NCBI GenBank assembly: GCA_030524555.1
Contig: JAUNGK010000011.1
Coordinates: 1-32,870 of the forward strand
Direction of reading: 5' to 3'
Length of the DNA stretch: 32,870 nt
Source of the DNA: Bacillota bacterium
GTDB lineage: Bacteria > Bacillota > Clostridia > Lachnospirales > Lachnospiraceae
Shown here: positions 1 to 7,861 of the stretch, one piece after another
How the letters are laid out: every line of letters begins with the position of its first letter
How positions within the stretch are numbered: the stretch's first letter is position 1
Translations under genes and position numbers: made by a program
The notes under the pieces: generated by a model
The model's input: the letters and a program-made list of their open reading frames with translations, nothing else
Databases searched by the model: none
Told to the model about the DNA's origin: nothing

Positions 1-1
1 G

Positions 2-193
2 GTTGCCAGGGAGAGATGGGCAACAGAAAAAGTTATTGCACACTACGATTCTTATATTGAGAAACTTGCCACAGTGAAAGAAAAGCAGCCAGATGGAAGC
101 GTGAAAACCTATGTGGATGAGGATATGAAACAATCTATTAATTTAAAGTTACTTGAAGAAATATCTAATTTTCCGATGGAAACAAATGGGTAA
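2..193 (+). CDS. C-terminal fragment of a possible conjugative-element protein (5' end outside window)
   Basis: An open frame enters from the left edge and encodes 63 residues before a TAA stop. The peptide is hydrophilic and charged, with the stretches RWATEKVIAHYDSYIEKL and VDEDMKQSINLKLLEE. This resembles, from memory only, the C-termini of short accessory or helix-turn-helix proteins carried by Firmicutes integrative conjugative elements. No domain can be proven from this tail. If right, the left edge would border a mobile element or its remnant, because the next gene (iorA) is ordinary metabolism. The frame itself is clear; the assignment is weak. Confidence 0.45.
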   Translation, partial: VARERWATEKVIAHYDSYIEKLATVKEKQPDGSVKTYVDEDMKQSINLKLLEEISNFPMETNG

Positions 194-471
194 TCTGAGG
201 GATTGTTCGTGTCAAAAGATGTGTAATTAGGGCTTTTGATAGATAATTATGTTTAAGAGTGTGCTTTAATGATATGGAGTGGTGCAACTATAAAATAAGT
301 GATTATCATCATGCTTGAGAGCCATTGCAATCTACGGTAGTATTACTTGTGACACCTCAGAAAAATTCCGTAAGATAGTTTCATTTTGTCGAAGGAACTG
401 TTATACTGGTTCTATTATAGTTTAGCTGTTGATTAAAAATATCAATAGTGCTAAGAAAGTGAGATACTTAC
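194..471. other. AT-rich intergenic stretch without a recognisable gene
   Basis: This 278-base spacer between the left-edge gene and iorA has stops in all frames. I see no terminator-grade hairpin, tRNA or insertion-sequence end. A possible sigma-A promoter for iorA is TTCATT (380-385), a 16-base spacer, then TATACT (402-407). The -10 is good but the -35 is poor, so the promoter is tentative. Confidence 0.4.
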
Positions 472-2286
472 ATGCATAAGGAATTTTTAATGGGGAATGA
501 GGCGATTGCCCTTGGTGCACTGTCAGCGGGTGTTAATCTGGTCGCAGGATATCCGGGAACGCCCTCAACGGAAGTACTTGAGACCATTGCCAAGCAGAAT
601 CCGGGCACAGTCTATGTGGAGTGGTCAGTCAATGAAAAGGCCGGCTTGGAGGTTGCAGCTGGTGCAGCATATAGTGGGGCACGGGCAATGGTAACGATGA
701 AGCAGGTTGGTTTGAATGTTGCATCAGATCCTTTGATGAGCTTAGAATATATCGGTGTAAAAGGCGGGCTGGTAGTAATGGTTGCAGATGATCCCGGTCC
801 GATTTCTTCTCAGACCGAACAGGATACGCGCACCTTTGCAGGCTTCTCCAAGCTTCCGCTGTTTGATCCGTCTTCCGTACAGGAAGCTTATGAGATGATT
901 CAGGAGGCATTTGAGTATTCCGAGCAGTATCATACGCCGGTATTCTTTCGTTCTACAACACGTGTTTGCCACGGTTATGCTTCTATTGACGTGAAGGATC
1001 AGGAGGAATATTACATAAATACACCGGAAGGCTTTATTAAAGATTCGTCTAAATGGGTTATTTTCCCACGCCTGTCACGTATTAATCATGGGAAAATAGA
1101 GGAGCGCAATGCTTTTTTATCTGATGTATTTTCGGAATATAAGCGTAATTTTATCTGGAAGGAAACAGAAGGTGCACCGCATCGAGGCATTGCTGCGCAC
1201 GGTATCAGCTATGCTTATGCCATGGACAATTTGAATAAGGATGACCATGTAAGGCTTCTTAAGGTTTCCACGCCGTTTCCCTTTCCGGAAAAGCTGGCGG
1301 TTGAGTTTTTGGACGGATTGGATGAGGTGTTATGTCTGGAAGAACTGGATCCGGTTATTGAACGTGCATTAACCTATGTTTGTGGAAAATACGGATTGAA
1401 AACCAGGATTTTAGGGAAATTAACGGGACATGTGGCGAATGCCGGAGAAAATACCATGGAATCTGTGGGTGCGGCAATAGCTGCATTTCTGGGTATGGAG
1501 CAGGAGCCTCAGGAGGCTATGGATATGCCGCCGCTTCCTGTGCGCCCGCCAGTATTGTGTGCAGGCTGTCCGCATCGTGCATCCTTTTATGCCGTAAAGC
1601 AGGCTATGCTTGGAAGAAAGACTATTTTCTGCGGTGATATCGGCTGTTACACGCTGGGTAATGCAATGCCCCTTGATATGGTGGATACCTGTCTGTGTAT
1701 GGGAGCCGGCATCAATATTGCGCAGGGTGTCAGACATATAGAGCCGGATACTGCGTGCTTTGCGTTTGTGGGAGATTCTACCTTTTTTGCTTCCGGCATT
1801 ACCGGCGTTGTCAATGCGGTATACAATCAGGCGGACATGACGCTGATCGTGTTGGATAATTCAACTACGGCTATGACCGGTCATCAGCCTCATCCCGGAA
1901 CAGGGCATACCATGATGGGGGAAATTGTTGAGAAGATAAGTATCGAGAAGATTTTACGTGCAATAGGATTGACAGCGGTAGAGACGGTTAATCCGTTGAA
2001 TTTGGATGAGGCGGTTGCATGTGTTAAGAACATGGCAGACCAGCCGGGCGTCAAGGCGATTGTCTTTAAGTCTCCGTGCATTGCTCTGGCTAAGCCCTCA
2101 GGAAAATCTATAGTAGATAATGACAAGTGTATTGGCTGTCAGAAGTGTATCAGGCAGCTGGGATGCCCGGCCTTGATTATGAATAATGGGAAGGCGGCTA
2201 TTGATCAATCACAGTGTACGAGATGTTCTTTGTGTGAGCAGGTATGCCCGGTTGGCGCCATTTCTGGAGGTAACAAGAATGAATAA
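472..2286 (+). CDS. iorA: Indolepyruvate ferredoxin oxidoreductase, alpha subunit
   Basis: The 604-residue product is full length for IorA. The enzyme oxidatively decarboxylates indolepyruvate and other aryl-pyruvates to aryl-acetyl-CoA, reducing ferredoxin, in the cytoplasm. The N-terminal 2-oxoacid oxidoreductase domain has YPGTPSTE near residue 27. The thiamine-diphosphate region has CAGCPHR and GDIGCYTLG, then GDSTFF and LDNSTTAMTG (about 364-477). Two C-terminal 4Fe-4S ferredoxin motifs follow: CIGCQKC from residue 553, and CTRCSLCEQVCP from residue 582. The start at 472 is kept because KEFLMGNEAIA matches the family N-terminus. ATG 490 has a better-placed AAGGA but would remove conserved residues. 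The stop overlaps the iorB start, so the subunits are translationally coupled. Confidence 0.96.
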   Translation: MHKEFLMGNEAIALGALSAGVNLVAGYPGTPSTEVLETIAKQNPGTVYVEWSVNEKAGLEVAAGAAYSGARAMVTMKQVGLNVASDPLMSLEYIGVKGGLVVMVADDPGPISSQTEQDTRTFAGFSKLPLFDPSSVQEAYEMIQEAFEYSEQYHTPVFFRSTTRVCHGYASIDVKDQEEYYINTPEGFIKDSSKWVIFPRLSRINHGKIEERNAFLSDVFSEYKRNFIWKETEGAPHRGIAAHGISYAYAMDNLNKDDHVRLLKVSTPFPFPEKLAVEFLDGLDEVLCLEELDPVIERALTYVCGKYGLKTRILGKLTGHVANAGENTMESVGAAIAAFLGMEQEPQEAMDMPPLPVRPPVLCAGCPHRASFYAVKQAMLGRKTIFCGDIGCYTLGNAMPLDMVDTCLCMGAGINIAQGVRHIEPDTACFAFVGDSTFFASGITGVVNAVYNQADMTLIVLDNSTTAMTGHQPHPGTGHTMMGEIVEKISIEKILRAIGLTAVETVNPLNLDEAVACVKNMADQPGVKAIVFKSPCIALAKPSGKSIVDNDKCIGCQKCIRQLGCPALIMNNGKAAIDQSQCTRCSLCEQVCPVGAISGGNKNE

Positions 2287-2851
2287 GAATATTGTTTTGT
2301 GTGGTGTAGGCGGGCAGGGTACGGTTCTGGCCTCTAAGCTTATGGCTGCCGCAGCAATGGAAAAGAATATTCCGGTTATGACTGCAGAGACCATTGGCAT
2401 GGCTCAGCGCGGAGGCAGTGTATTCAGTCATCTGCGCATGGGAGAGGGAATACATTCTCCGTTGATTGCCAAGGGAACAGCGGATTTGATTATCGGTTTT
2501 GAACCGGGGGAGACTGTGCGCATGCTGCCATTTCTTAAAAAGGGCGGTTCTGTAGTGGTCAGCAGCCGTCCGATTATGCCGGTTAGCGCCTCCATTGGAG
2601 ATGCAGTGTATCAGGCGAAGGATATGATTGCTTATCTGAAGCAGAAGGTCACGAATCTGACAGTGATTGACAGCGAAAAGGCTATGAAAGAGTTGGGGTC
2701 TTCTAAGGTATTGAATGTAGTTCTTTTGGGAGCAGCGGTTCGAAGCGGTGAGTTGGGTCTGACACTGGAAGACATTCAAGCAGCGATTCGAAACAGGATA
2801 CCGGAGAAATTTCAGGAGTTGAACATAAAGGCACTGACTTATACAGAATAA
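2279..2851 (+). CDS. iorB: Indolepyruvate ferredoxin oxidoreductase, beta subunit
   Basis: The 190-residue gamma-type 2-oxoacid oxidoreductase subunit partners IorA. It begins MNKNIVLCGVGGQG, the family's glycine-rich start, and contains AETIGMAQRGGSVFSH and a C-terminal helical part. The frame is open further upstream to 2186, but that part overlaps the IorA ferredoxin domain in another frame. I choose ATG 2279 because GGAGG lies just before it (TCTGGAGGTAACAAGAATG). The start sits inside the iorA stop region (ATGAATAA), giving a six-to-eight-base overlap and fixed subunit stoichiometry. The length is normal for IorB. Confidence 0.95.
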   Translation: MNKNIVLCGVGGQGTVLASKLMAAAAMEKNIPVMTAETIGMAQRGGSVFSHLRMGEGIHSPLIAKGTADLIIGFEPGETVRMLPFLKKGGSVVVSSRPIMPVSASIGDAVYQAKDMIAYLKQKVTNLTVIDSEKAMKELGSSKVLNVVLLGAAVRSGELGLTLEDIQAAIRNRIPEKFQELNIKALTYTE

Positions 2852-2880
2852 TTACATAGAAAGGCAAAGGTTCAGGCAAT

Positions 2881-4116
2881 ATGAAGATTAATCAAGAACA
2901 ATTGGATCAGGTAAATAAACAGATTTCCCGTCTGACAGCAGCAGACAGCTTCTACGGCAAACGTTTAAAGGAAGCGGGGATCTTTGAGGTCAAAACAGTG
3001 GAAGACTTTACAAAGCTGCCTTTTTCCGAAAAAAAGGATCTGCGCGATGCATATCCATTGGGATTGATGGTAGCGCCGGAGGAAGAAATTGTTCGTATCC
3101 ATTCCTCATCGGGAACAACCGGTCTTCCTATTATCATTCCATATACGGAAAAGGACGTGGACGATTGGGGAGAGATGTTTAAGCGCTGTTATGAGATGGC
3201 AGGTATTACAAATCTTGACCGTATTCAGATTACACCGGGTTATGGTCTGTGGACGGCAGGAATTGGTTTTCAAAACGGTGCGGAAAAGCTGGGTGCTATG
3301 GTTATTCCCATGGGACCCGGAAATACCAATAAGCAATTGCAGATGATGATTGATTTAAAAACTACGGTTTTGTGTGCCACTTCCTCCTACGCTCTTTTGC
3401 TGGCAGAGGAGATAGAAAAGCGGGGTATCAAGGATCAGATTCATCTGAAAAAGGGTGTCATTGGTTCGGAACGCTGGGGAGAAAAGATGCGTAAGCGCAT
3501 TTCCAATGAGCTGGGCATTGAGCTTTATGATATTTACGGTTTGACGGAAATCTACGGCCCCGGTATTGGTATCAGTTGTAAATATGATTCCGGTATGCAT
3601 TATTGGGATGATTATTTGTATCTGGAAATTATCGACCCGGTTACCGGTGAGCCGGTGCCGGACGGAGAGATGGGTGAAATTGTAATTACCACATTGGTAA
3701 AGGAAGGAGCACCGTTGATTCGTTACCGCACACATGACCTGTCACGCATTATCCCGGGTGAGTGTCCGTGCGGAAGCAAATTCCCCCGTATTGATGTCAT
3801 TATGGGCAGAACGGACGATATGATGAAGATCAAGGGTGTAAATGTATTCCCGAGCCAGATCGAGGAAATATTACAGGCATTTCCCGAGATTTCCAGTGAA
3901 TATCAGATTCGTATTTCCCATTTGGATGGCCGCGATACTATGCGAATTTACGTGGAAACCAATGGAAGTGTGGACTTTAATGCCCTCAGCAAGCGCATTG
4001 CGGAGGCGGTAAAGAGTAAGATCGGATTTACGCCGTTAGTTAAAGTGGTTGAGCTTGGCGTACTGCCGCGCAGCGAAAAGAAATCGCAGCGTGTCATTGA
4101 TGAGCGGTATAATTGA
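2881..4116 (+). CDS. paaK: Phenylacetate-CoA ligase family protein (aryl-acid CoA ligase)
   Basis: The 411-residue adenylate-forming enzyme is slightly shorter than typical PaaK (about 430). The P-loop-like SSSGTTGLP is at residues 75-83, followed by the adenylation motif IYGLTEIYGPG (about 217-228). The C-terminal PaaK-type lid domain has CPCGSKFPR, MGRTDDMMKIKGVNVFP and SQIEEIL. It catalyses arylacetate + ATP + CoA to arylacetyl-CoA + AMP + PPi. Lying 29 bases after iorB with AAAGG-type spacing, it is clearly in the ior operon. Two roles are possible: activating imported arylacetate or balancing the arylacetyl-CoA made by IorAB. The substrate (phenyl-, 4-hydroxyphenyl- or indoleacetate) cannot be read from sequence. 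Confidence 0.92.
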   Translation: MKINQEQLDQVNKQISRLTAADSFYGKRLKEAGIFEVKTVEDFTKLPFSEKKDLRDAYPLGLMVAPEEEIVRIHSSSGTTGLPIIIPYTEKDVDDWGEMFKRCYEMAGITNLDRIQITPGYGLWTAGIGFQNGAEKLGAMVIPMGPGNTNKQLQMMIDLKTTVLCATSSYALLLAEEIEKRGIKDQIHLKKGVIGSERWGEKMRKRISNELGIELYDIYGLTEIYGPGIGISCKYDSGMHYWDDYLYLEIIDPVTGEPVPDGEMGEIVITTLVKEGAPLIRYRTHDLSRIIPGECPCGSKFPRIDVIMGRTDDMMKIKGVNVFPSQIEEILQAFPEISSEYQIRISHLDGRDTMRIYVETNGSVDFNALSKRIAEAVKSKIGFTPLVKVVELGVLPRSEKKSQRVIDERYN

Positions 4117-4130
4117 TGTTAAAATTTATT

Positions 4131-4160
4131 ATGGTGGGGTAATGCTACCCCGCCATTTTA
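4131..4160 (+). terminator. Rho-independent terminator after paaK
   Basis: An 11-bp stem (4131-4141 with 4146-4156, one G-T pair) closes a four-base ATGC loop and is followed by TTTTATG. It lies 14 bases after the paaK stop and separates the ior operon from the glycosidase run. Confidence 0.8.
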
Positions 4161-4203
4161 TGTAATAGAAAAGTGTCGTAATCGCAGAGGAATTTAAGGT
4201 TTA

Positions 4204-4220
4204 AACTGCCAAAGGCAGTT
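4204..4220. repeat. Perfect inverted repeat upstream of GH43 gene (possible operator or 5' hairpin)
   Basis: AACTGCCAAAGGCAGTT is a perfect 7-bp dyad with a three-base centre, 10 bases before the GGAGG of the GH43 gene. Its position fits either a repressor operator over the start of transcription or an mRNA leader hairpin. No convincing -35/-10 pair is visible beside it. Confidence 0.55.
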
Positions 4221-4243
4221 ATGGAGCATCGGAGGATAAAGTG

Positions 4244-5821
4244 ATGGGACAGATTATAGTAGATAAAAACAGGAACCCTATTATACCATTAGACTATCCG
4301 GACCCGGATGTAATCCGTGTGGATTATGTTTATTACATGGTCACTACCACCATGTATTTTATGCCCGGTTGTGAAATTTTAAGATCCTATGATCTGGTAA
4401 ACTGGGAGCATGCAGGCTATGTATATGACAGGCTGGATGGTACGCAGGAGCAGACATTGTATAACGATAAAAATGCTTACGGAAAAGGAATGTGGGCTGC
4501 CAGCTTACGCTTCCATAAGGGTACTTTTTATATTTGCTTTGTGGCAAATGATACGGGGAAAACCTATTTATTCAGATCCTCTTCTATAGAAGGACCATGG
4601 AAAAAAAGCTGCATAGAAGGGTTTTATCACGATTGTTCTCTTTTGTTTGATGATGACGGTAGGATATACATTGCTTATGGAAATAAGAATATTTATATTA
4701 CAGAGCTTAATGATGAGCTGACCGGCCCTAAGAAAGGCGGCCTGCGCAGGCTGGCAGTAAGTGATGAAGGAAATGACAGACTGGGATATGAAGGAACACA
4801 CTTATATAAAATAAACGGAAAATATTATCTGTTTTTTATCCATTCATTGCGGGAAAAATGGCGGAGAGTGGAAGCCTGTTTTGTTGCGGATTCTTTGGAG
4901 GGAGAGTTTACCGGCAGAGACGTTTTTAATGAGGATTTGGGATATTGCGGTCAGGGAGTAGCGCAGGGCGCTATTGTGGACACACCGGAGGGAAAATGGT
5001 ATGCAATCTTGTTTCAGGACAGGGGCGCAAGCGGCAGAATGCCGGTTCTTATTCCCGTGTCCTGGGAAAATTCCTTTCCCGTGCTGGGAATGCAGGGCAG
5101 GATGCCGGAGTACTTTTGTGTGGAGGATAAAGCGCCGGAATATCATTACAGGCCGCTTGTGGAAAGTGATGATTTTAAGGATGAATGTGCTGTAAACAAA
5201 GAGCGCTATGGCTGCTTTGGGTTAAAGAGTGCGTGGCAGTTTAATCATGAACCGGATTTGTCTTTGGTACAAAGAGATTTATCGGAAGGCATATTGTGGA
5301 TTACTACGGATAAGCTGTGTAAAAATCTTACGCAGGCGAAAAACACATTGACGCAGCGTATGCTCTTTCCGGGGTGTGAAGGAGAGGTAACCGTTGAGGC
5401 AGCATACTTAAAGGAAGGTGATTATGCCGGTATCTGTGCGTTTCAAAGCTGTTATGGAATGGCAGCGCTTACCAGAAGAGATGGCAGGCTTTATGTAGTC
5501 ATGAAAGCGAGAAAGGCGGAAGACGACTCCCTGCAGGCTATGGAACCTGATACAAGTGAGGGTACAGAGTGGGAGCTGTGCCATGTACAAGGCACCAAAG
5601 TGCGGCTGAAGGTATCAGTAAATTTTGCAGACGGACGGGATCAGGCGGATTTCTTTTATTTAGACACTCAGGGAAAATGGAGGAAAATAGGAATTACACA
5701 GAACCTTTATTTTAAATTGGATTTTTTTACAGGATGCCGCTTTGGTTTATTTGTCTATGCAACAAAGGAAACAGGCGGGAAAGCCGGATTTGCGGATTTC
5801 AAATATATTAAAACTGTTTGA
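4244..5821 (+). CDS. Glycoside hydrolase family 43 protein (beta-xylosidase / alpha-L-arabinofuranosidase type)
   Basis: The 525-residue enzyme has an N-terminal five-blade propeller and a beta-sandwich-like C-terminal module from about residue 310. Catalytic residues are visible: general base D20 in YPDPD, pKa-modulating D130 in FYHDCSLLFDDDG, and general acid E183 in GYEGTHLYK (numbered from ATG 4244). No signal peptide is present, so it should act in the cytoplasm on imported xylo- or arabino-oligosaccharides. A GTG three bases earlier is open, but GGAGG at 4231-4235 is better spaced from ATG 4244. It opens a same-strand run ending with the serpin. Substrate specificity within GH43 (xylose versus arabinose) is not decidable here. 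Confidence 0.9.
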   Translation: MGQIIVDKNRNPIIPLDYPDPDVIRVDYVYYMVTTTMYFMPGCEILRSYDLVNWEHAGYVYDRLDGTQEQTLYNDKNAYGKGMWAASLRFHKGTFYICFVANDTGKTYLFRSSSIEGPWKKSCIEGFYHDCSLLFDDDGRIYIAYGNKNIYITELNDELTGPKKGGLRRLAVSDEGNDRLGYEGTHLYKINGKYYLFFIHSLREKWRRVEACFVADSLEGEFTGRDVFNEDLGYCGQGVAQGAIVDTPEGKWYAILFQDRGASGRMPVLIPVSWENSFPVLGMQGRMPEYFCVEDKAPEYHYRPLVESDDFKDECAVNKERYGCFGLKSAWQFNHEPDLSLVQRDLSEGILWITTDKLCKNLTQAKNTLTQRMLFPGCEGEVTVEAAYLKEGDYAGICAFQSCYGMAALTRRDGRLYVVMKARKAEDDSLQAMEPDTSEGTEWELCHVQGTKVRLKVSVNFADGRDQADFFYLDTQGKWRKIGITQNLYFKLDFFTGCRFGLFVYATKETGGKAGFADFKYIKTV

Positions 5822-5890
5822 TGCAAATAGCGGATATGTTAAGATAATTATGTGGAAGCTTTATTTTGAAGGAATCTAAGGAGGAATAAA

Positions 5891-6796
5891 ATGTCGTTGC
5901 TATATGAAGTACCGGAGTATAAAAAATTAAGAGTTATTGTTGATACGGATGCCGCCTGTGAGGCAGATGATCCCTTTGCGATTGCTCATGCCTTAATGAG
6001 TAAAAAGCTGGACGTAAAGGCTATTTTTGCGGAACAGTTTGGTACACCGGAAACGACGAAAAAAAGCTATGATGAAATCATAACTATTCTTAAGGCTATG
6101 GATATTTCCGTGCCGGTATTTATGGGAGAAGAGGGAAGGCTTTCGGAGGTGGAGGGTCAGGAAATTTCGCCTGCAGCCAGATATTTGATTGATGAGGCAA
6201 TGAAAGCCGATGAAAAACCGTTGTTTGTACTTTGTCTGGGAGCGATTACAAATGTAGCATCGGCAATGAAAGCATGTCCTGATATTATTTCCAGGATAAC
6301 AGTGGTATGGATTGCGGGGCAGAATTTGGATGATCCTAGTCCCAATATACGTGAATTTAATTCGGGAAACGATATAGATGCGGCCAATTATATTATGTCC
6401 AGCGGCGTTGATTTGTGGCTGATACCGATTAATGTTTATGGAACAATGCATATAGGATTAGCGGAAATTCAGAGAAGAATATATCCCTGCGGTAAAATTG
6501 GAAAGCACCTGTTTGAAAATATGATAAGCTACAATCTGTCTGAGCATGCAGGGTGGACGGCAGGAGAGAGCTGGTCGTTAGGAGATTCGCCTGCTGTGGG
6601 AGTGGTGCTGGACCCAAATTGTGGACAATATGTATACAGGGAAGCTCCCATTTTTAATGAGGATACTACGTACAGATTTGAAGCAGGCCGTCCTATGATC
6701 CGAGTGTATACCGCTATTAATTCCAGATTTATATTAGAAGATTTTATAAGTAAACTGGAGATTTTGTATGGGGAAAATGAAAATTTCAGTTTATAG
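5891..6796 (+). CDS. Nucleoside hydrolase-like protein (IUNH family)
   Basis: The 301-residue product matches the inosine-uridine nucleoside ribohydrolase fold: RVIVDTD at residues 14-20, an acidic pair D26-D27, a SGNDIDAANYI segment and a PINV strand. The Ca-binding loop reads DTDAACEADDPFAI rather than the usual DTDxGxDD, two residues longer. This variant belongs to a side branch of the family whose members often lie next to glycosidases, so a ribosyl or other N-/O-glycosyl substrate other than ordinary nucleosides is possible. There is no signal peptide. A strong AAGGAGG precedes ATG 5891. It lies 69 bases after the GH43 gene and is probably cotranscribed. Confidence 0.85.
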   Translation: MSLLYEVPEYKKLRVIVDTDAACEADDPFAIAHALMSKKLDVKAIFAEQFGTPETTKKSYDEIITILKAMDISVPVFMGEEGRLSEVEGQEISPAARYLIDEAMKADEKPLFVLCLGAITNVASAMKACPDIISRITVVWIAGQNLDDPSPNIREFNSGNDIDAANYIMSSGVDLWLIPINVYGTMHIGLAEIQRRIYPCGKIGKHLFENMISYNLSEHAGWTAGESWSLGDSPAVGVVLDPNCGQYVYREAPIFNEDTTYRFEAGRPMIRVYTAINSRFILEDFISKLEILYGENENFSL

Positions 6797-6860
6797 ATAT
6801 TGTGGTTGGTGAAATGAAAAAAGTGTATTAGATTTCAGTATTATGAGGTGATAGAACGTT

Positions 6861-7724
6861 ATGTTTGAAAATATTATAAATCAGGTAACAGAGAAGGAAC
6901 TGAAGGTATACGGCATAGAGGTTTTTCATAACGGCGAGGTGATATTCAGACATAGCTTTCTGCCTGATGTGCGCTATCCGATTTATTCTGCAACCAAAGC
7001 CTTTACTGCGACTGCGGTGGGTATAGCTTCTGACGAAGGCAGGCTTTCTGTAGATATGCCTCTTTATCACTTTTTGGAGCAGAAGTATCTGCAATTCATT
7101 CCGGCGCCTCAAATGGAAAGCTTCAAAAAGCTGACATTTCAGAGGTTTTTGACTATGTCCGTACCGGGCTATCCGTTTCGGCCCCAGGGAAATGACTGGC
7201 TTGAATATGCTCTTTCTCTGCCCATGAATTATAATCAGCCGCCTGCCTTTGACTACTCAAATATTCCCGCTTATCTTGTGGGAGCTGCATGTGAAAATGC
7301 TGTTGGCCAGCATCTTATGAAATATCTTACTCCAAGACTTTTTGAGCCCTTGGGCATGGAGGTTCCTACATACCAGAACTGTCCTCAGGGGCATTTCTAC
7401 GGTGCAAGCGGAATGGAATTAACCGTTCATGAGCTTAGCAAACTGGGACAGTTATATCTGCAAAAGGGACTTTTTGACGGTAAAAGAATCTTATCCGGGC
7501 AGTGGGTGAAAAAGGCTGTTTCCAAACAAATCATGAATCGTGAGGGAGGTTATGGTTATTTCTTTTGGATCTTGGACGACGGGTTTAGGATAAGTGGAAA
7601 ATGGGGGCAGAAATGTCTTGTTTATCCCTATAAGAATCTTATGATAACTTATCTTTCAGATTTGCCGGATAACGCTGATATGATGATGACGATTGCCGGA
7701 CAAATAAAGGAATGTTTCCCGTAA
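6861..7724 (+). CDS. Serine hydrolase, beta-lactamase / penicillin-binding-protein-like
   Basis: The 287-residue protein carries the class C-like active-site series: S43-A-T-K46 in IYSATKAFTA, Y132-S-N134 in FDYSNIPAYLVG, and a late GKWGQ segment in place of the usual KTG/HTG. It lacks a signal peptide and transmembrane segments, so it is probably a cytoplasmic esterase or amidase-like hydrolase rather than a wall enzyme or resistance determinant. It is short for the family (about 350-400 residues), with a compact helical part. GAGGTGAT lies 8 bases before ATG 6861. It sits within the GH43-to-serpin run. The natural substrate is unknown. Confidence 0.85.
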   Translation: MFENIINQVTEKELKVYGIEVFHNGEVIFRHSFLPDVRYPIYSATKAFTATAVGIASDEGRLSVDMPLYHFLEQKYLQFIPAPQMESFKKLTFQRFLTMSVPGYPFRPQGNDWLEYALSLPMNYNQPPAFDYSNIPAYLVGAACENAVGQHLMKYLTPRLFEPLGMEVPTYQNCPQGHFYGASGMELTVHELSKLGQLYLQKGLFDGKRILSGQWVKKAVSKQIMNREGGYGYFFWILDDGFRISGKWGQKCLVYPYKNLMITYLSDLPDNADMMMTIAGQIKECFP

Positions 7725-7726
7725 TA

Positions 7727-7861
7727 ATGAGCAAAAATAAGGCTTGCAATCTGCGGTTGTCCGGATGGAAGCCCAGTATGGATAAACAAACAACCGGACG
7801 TGGAAAAGCTGATACAGGTATCGGAATTATCGGAGGAATGTCTTTAATATGGGAACTTTGA
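7727..7861 (+). CDS. Possible 44-residue small ORF between serine hydrolase and membrane protein
   Basis: An ATG directly after the tandem stops of the serine hydrolase (TAATAATG) opens 44 codons ending with TGA at 7859-7861, overlapping the start of the next gene by 13 bases. The peptide has a basic first half (SKNKACNLRLSGWKPSMDK) and a hydrophobic tail (IGIIGGMSLIWEL). It fills almost the whole 124-base gap. Its only candidate ribosome site, AAGGA, is about 14 bases upstream, so translation would rely on coupling. No family is recognised, and it may be chance. Confidence 0.3.
   Translation: MSKNKACNLRLSGWKPSMDKQTTGRGKADTGIGIIGGMSLIWEL

Noticed and set aside
2198..2779. 193-codon minus-strand ORF opposite iorB
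   Set aside because: It lies wholly antisense to a clear iorB, has no recognised motif, and is rich in His, Gln and Cys, as expected for a shadow frame.
6861..7724. Beta-lactamase resistance gene
   Set aside because: SxxK and YxN are present, but no signal peptide or KTG box is seen. It is better called a general serine hydrolase.
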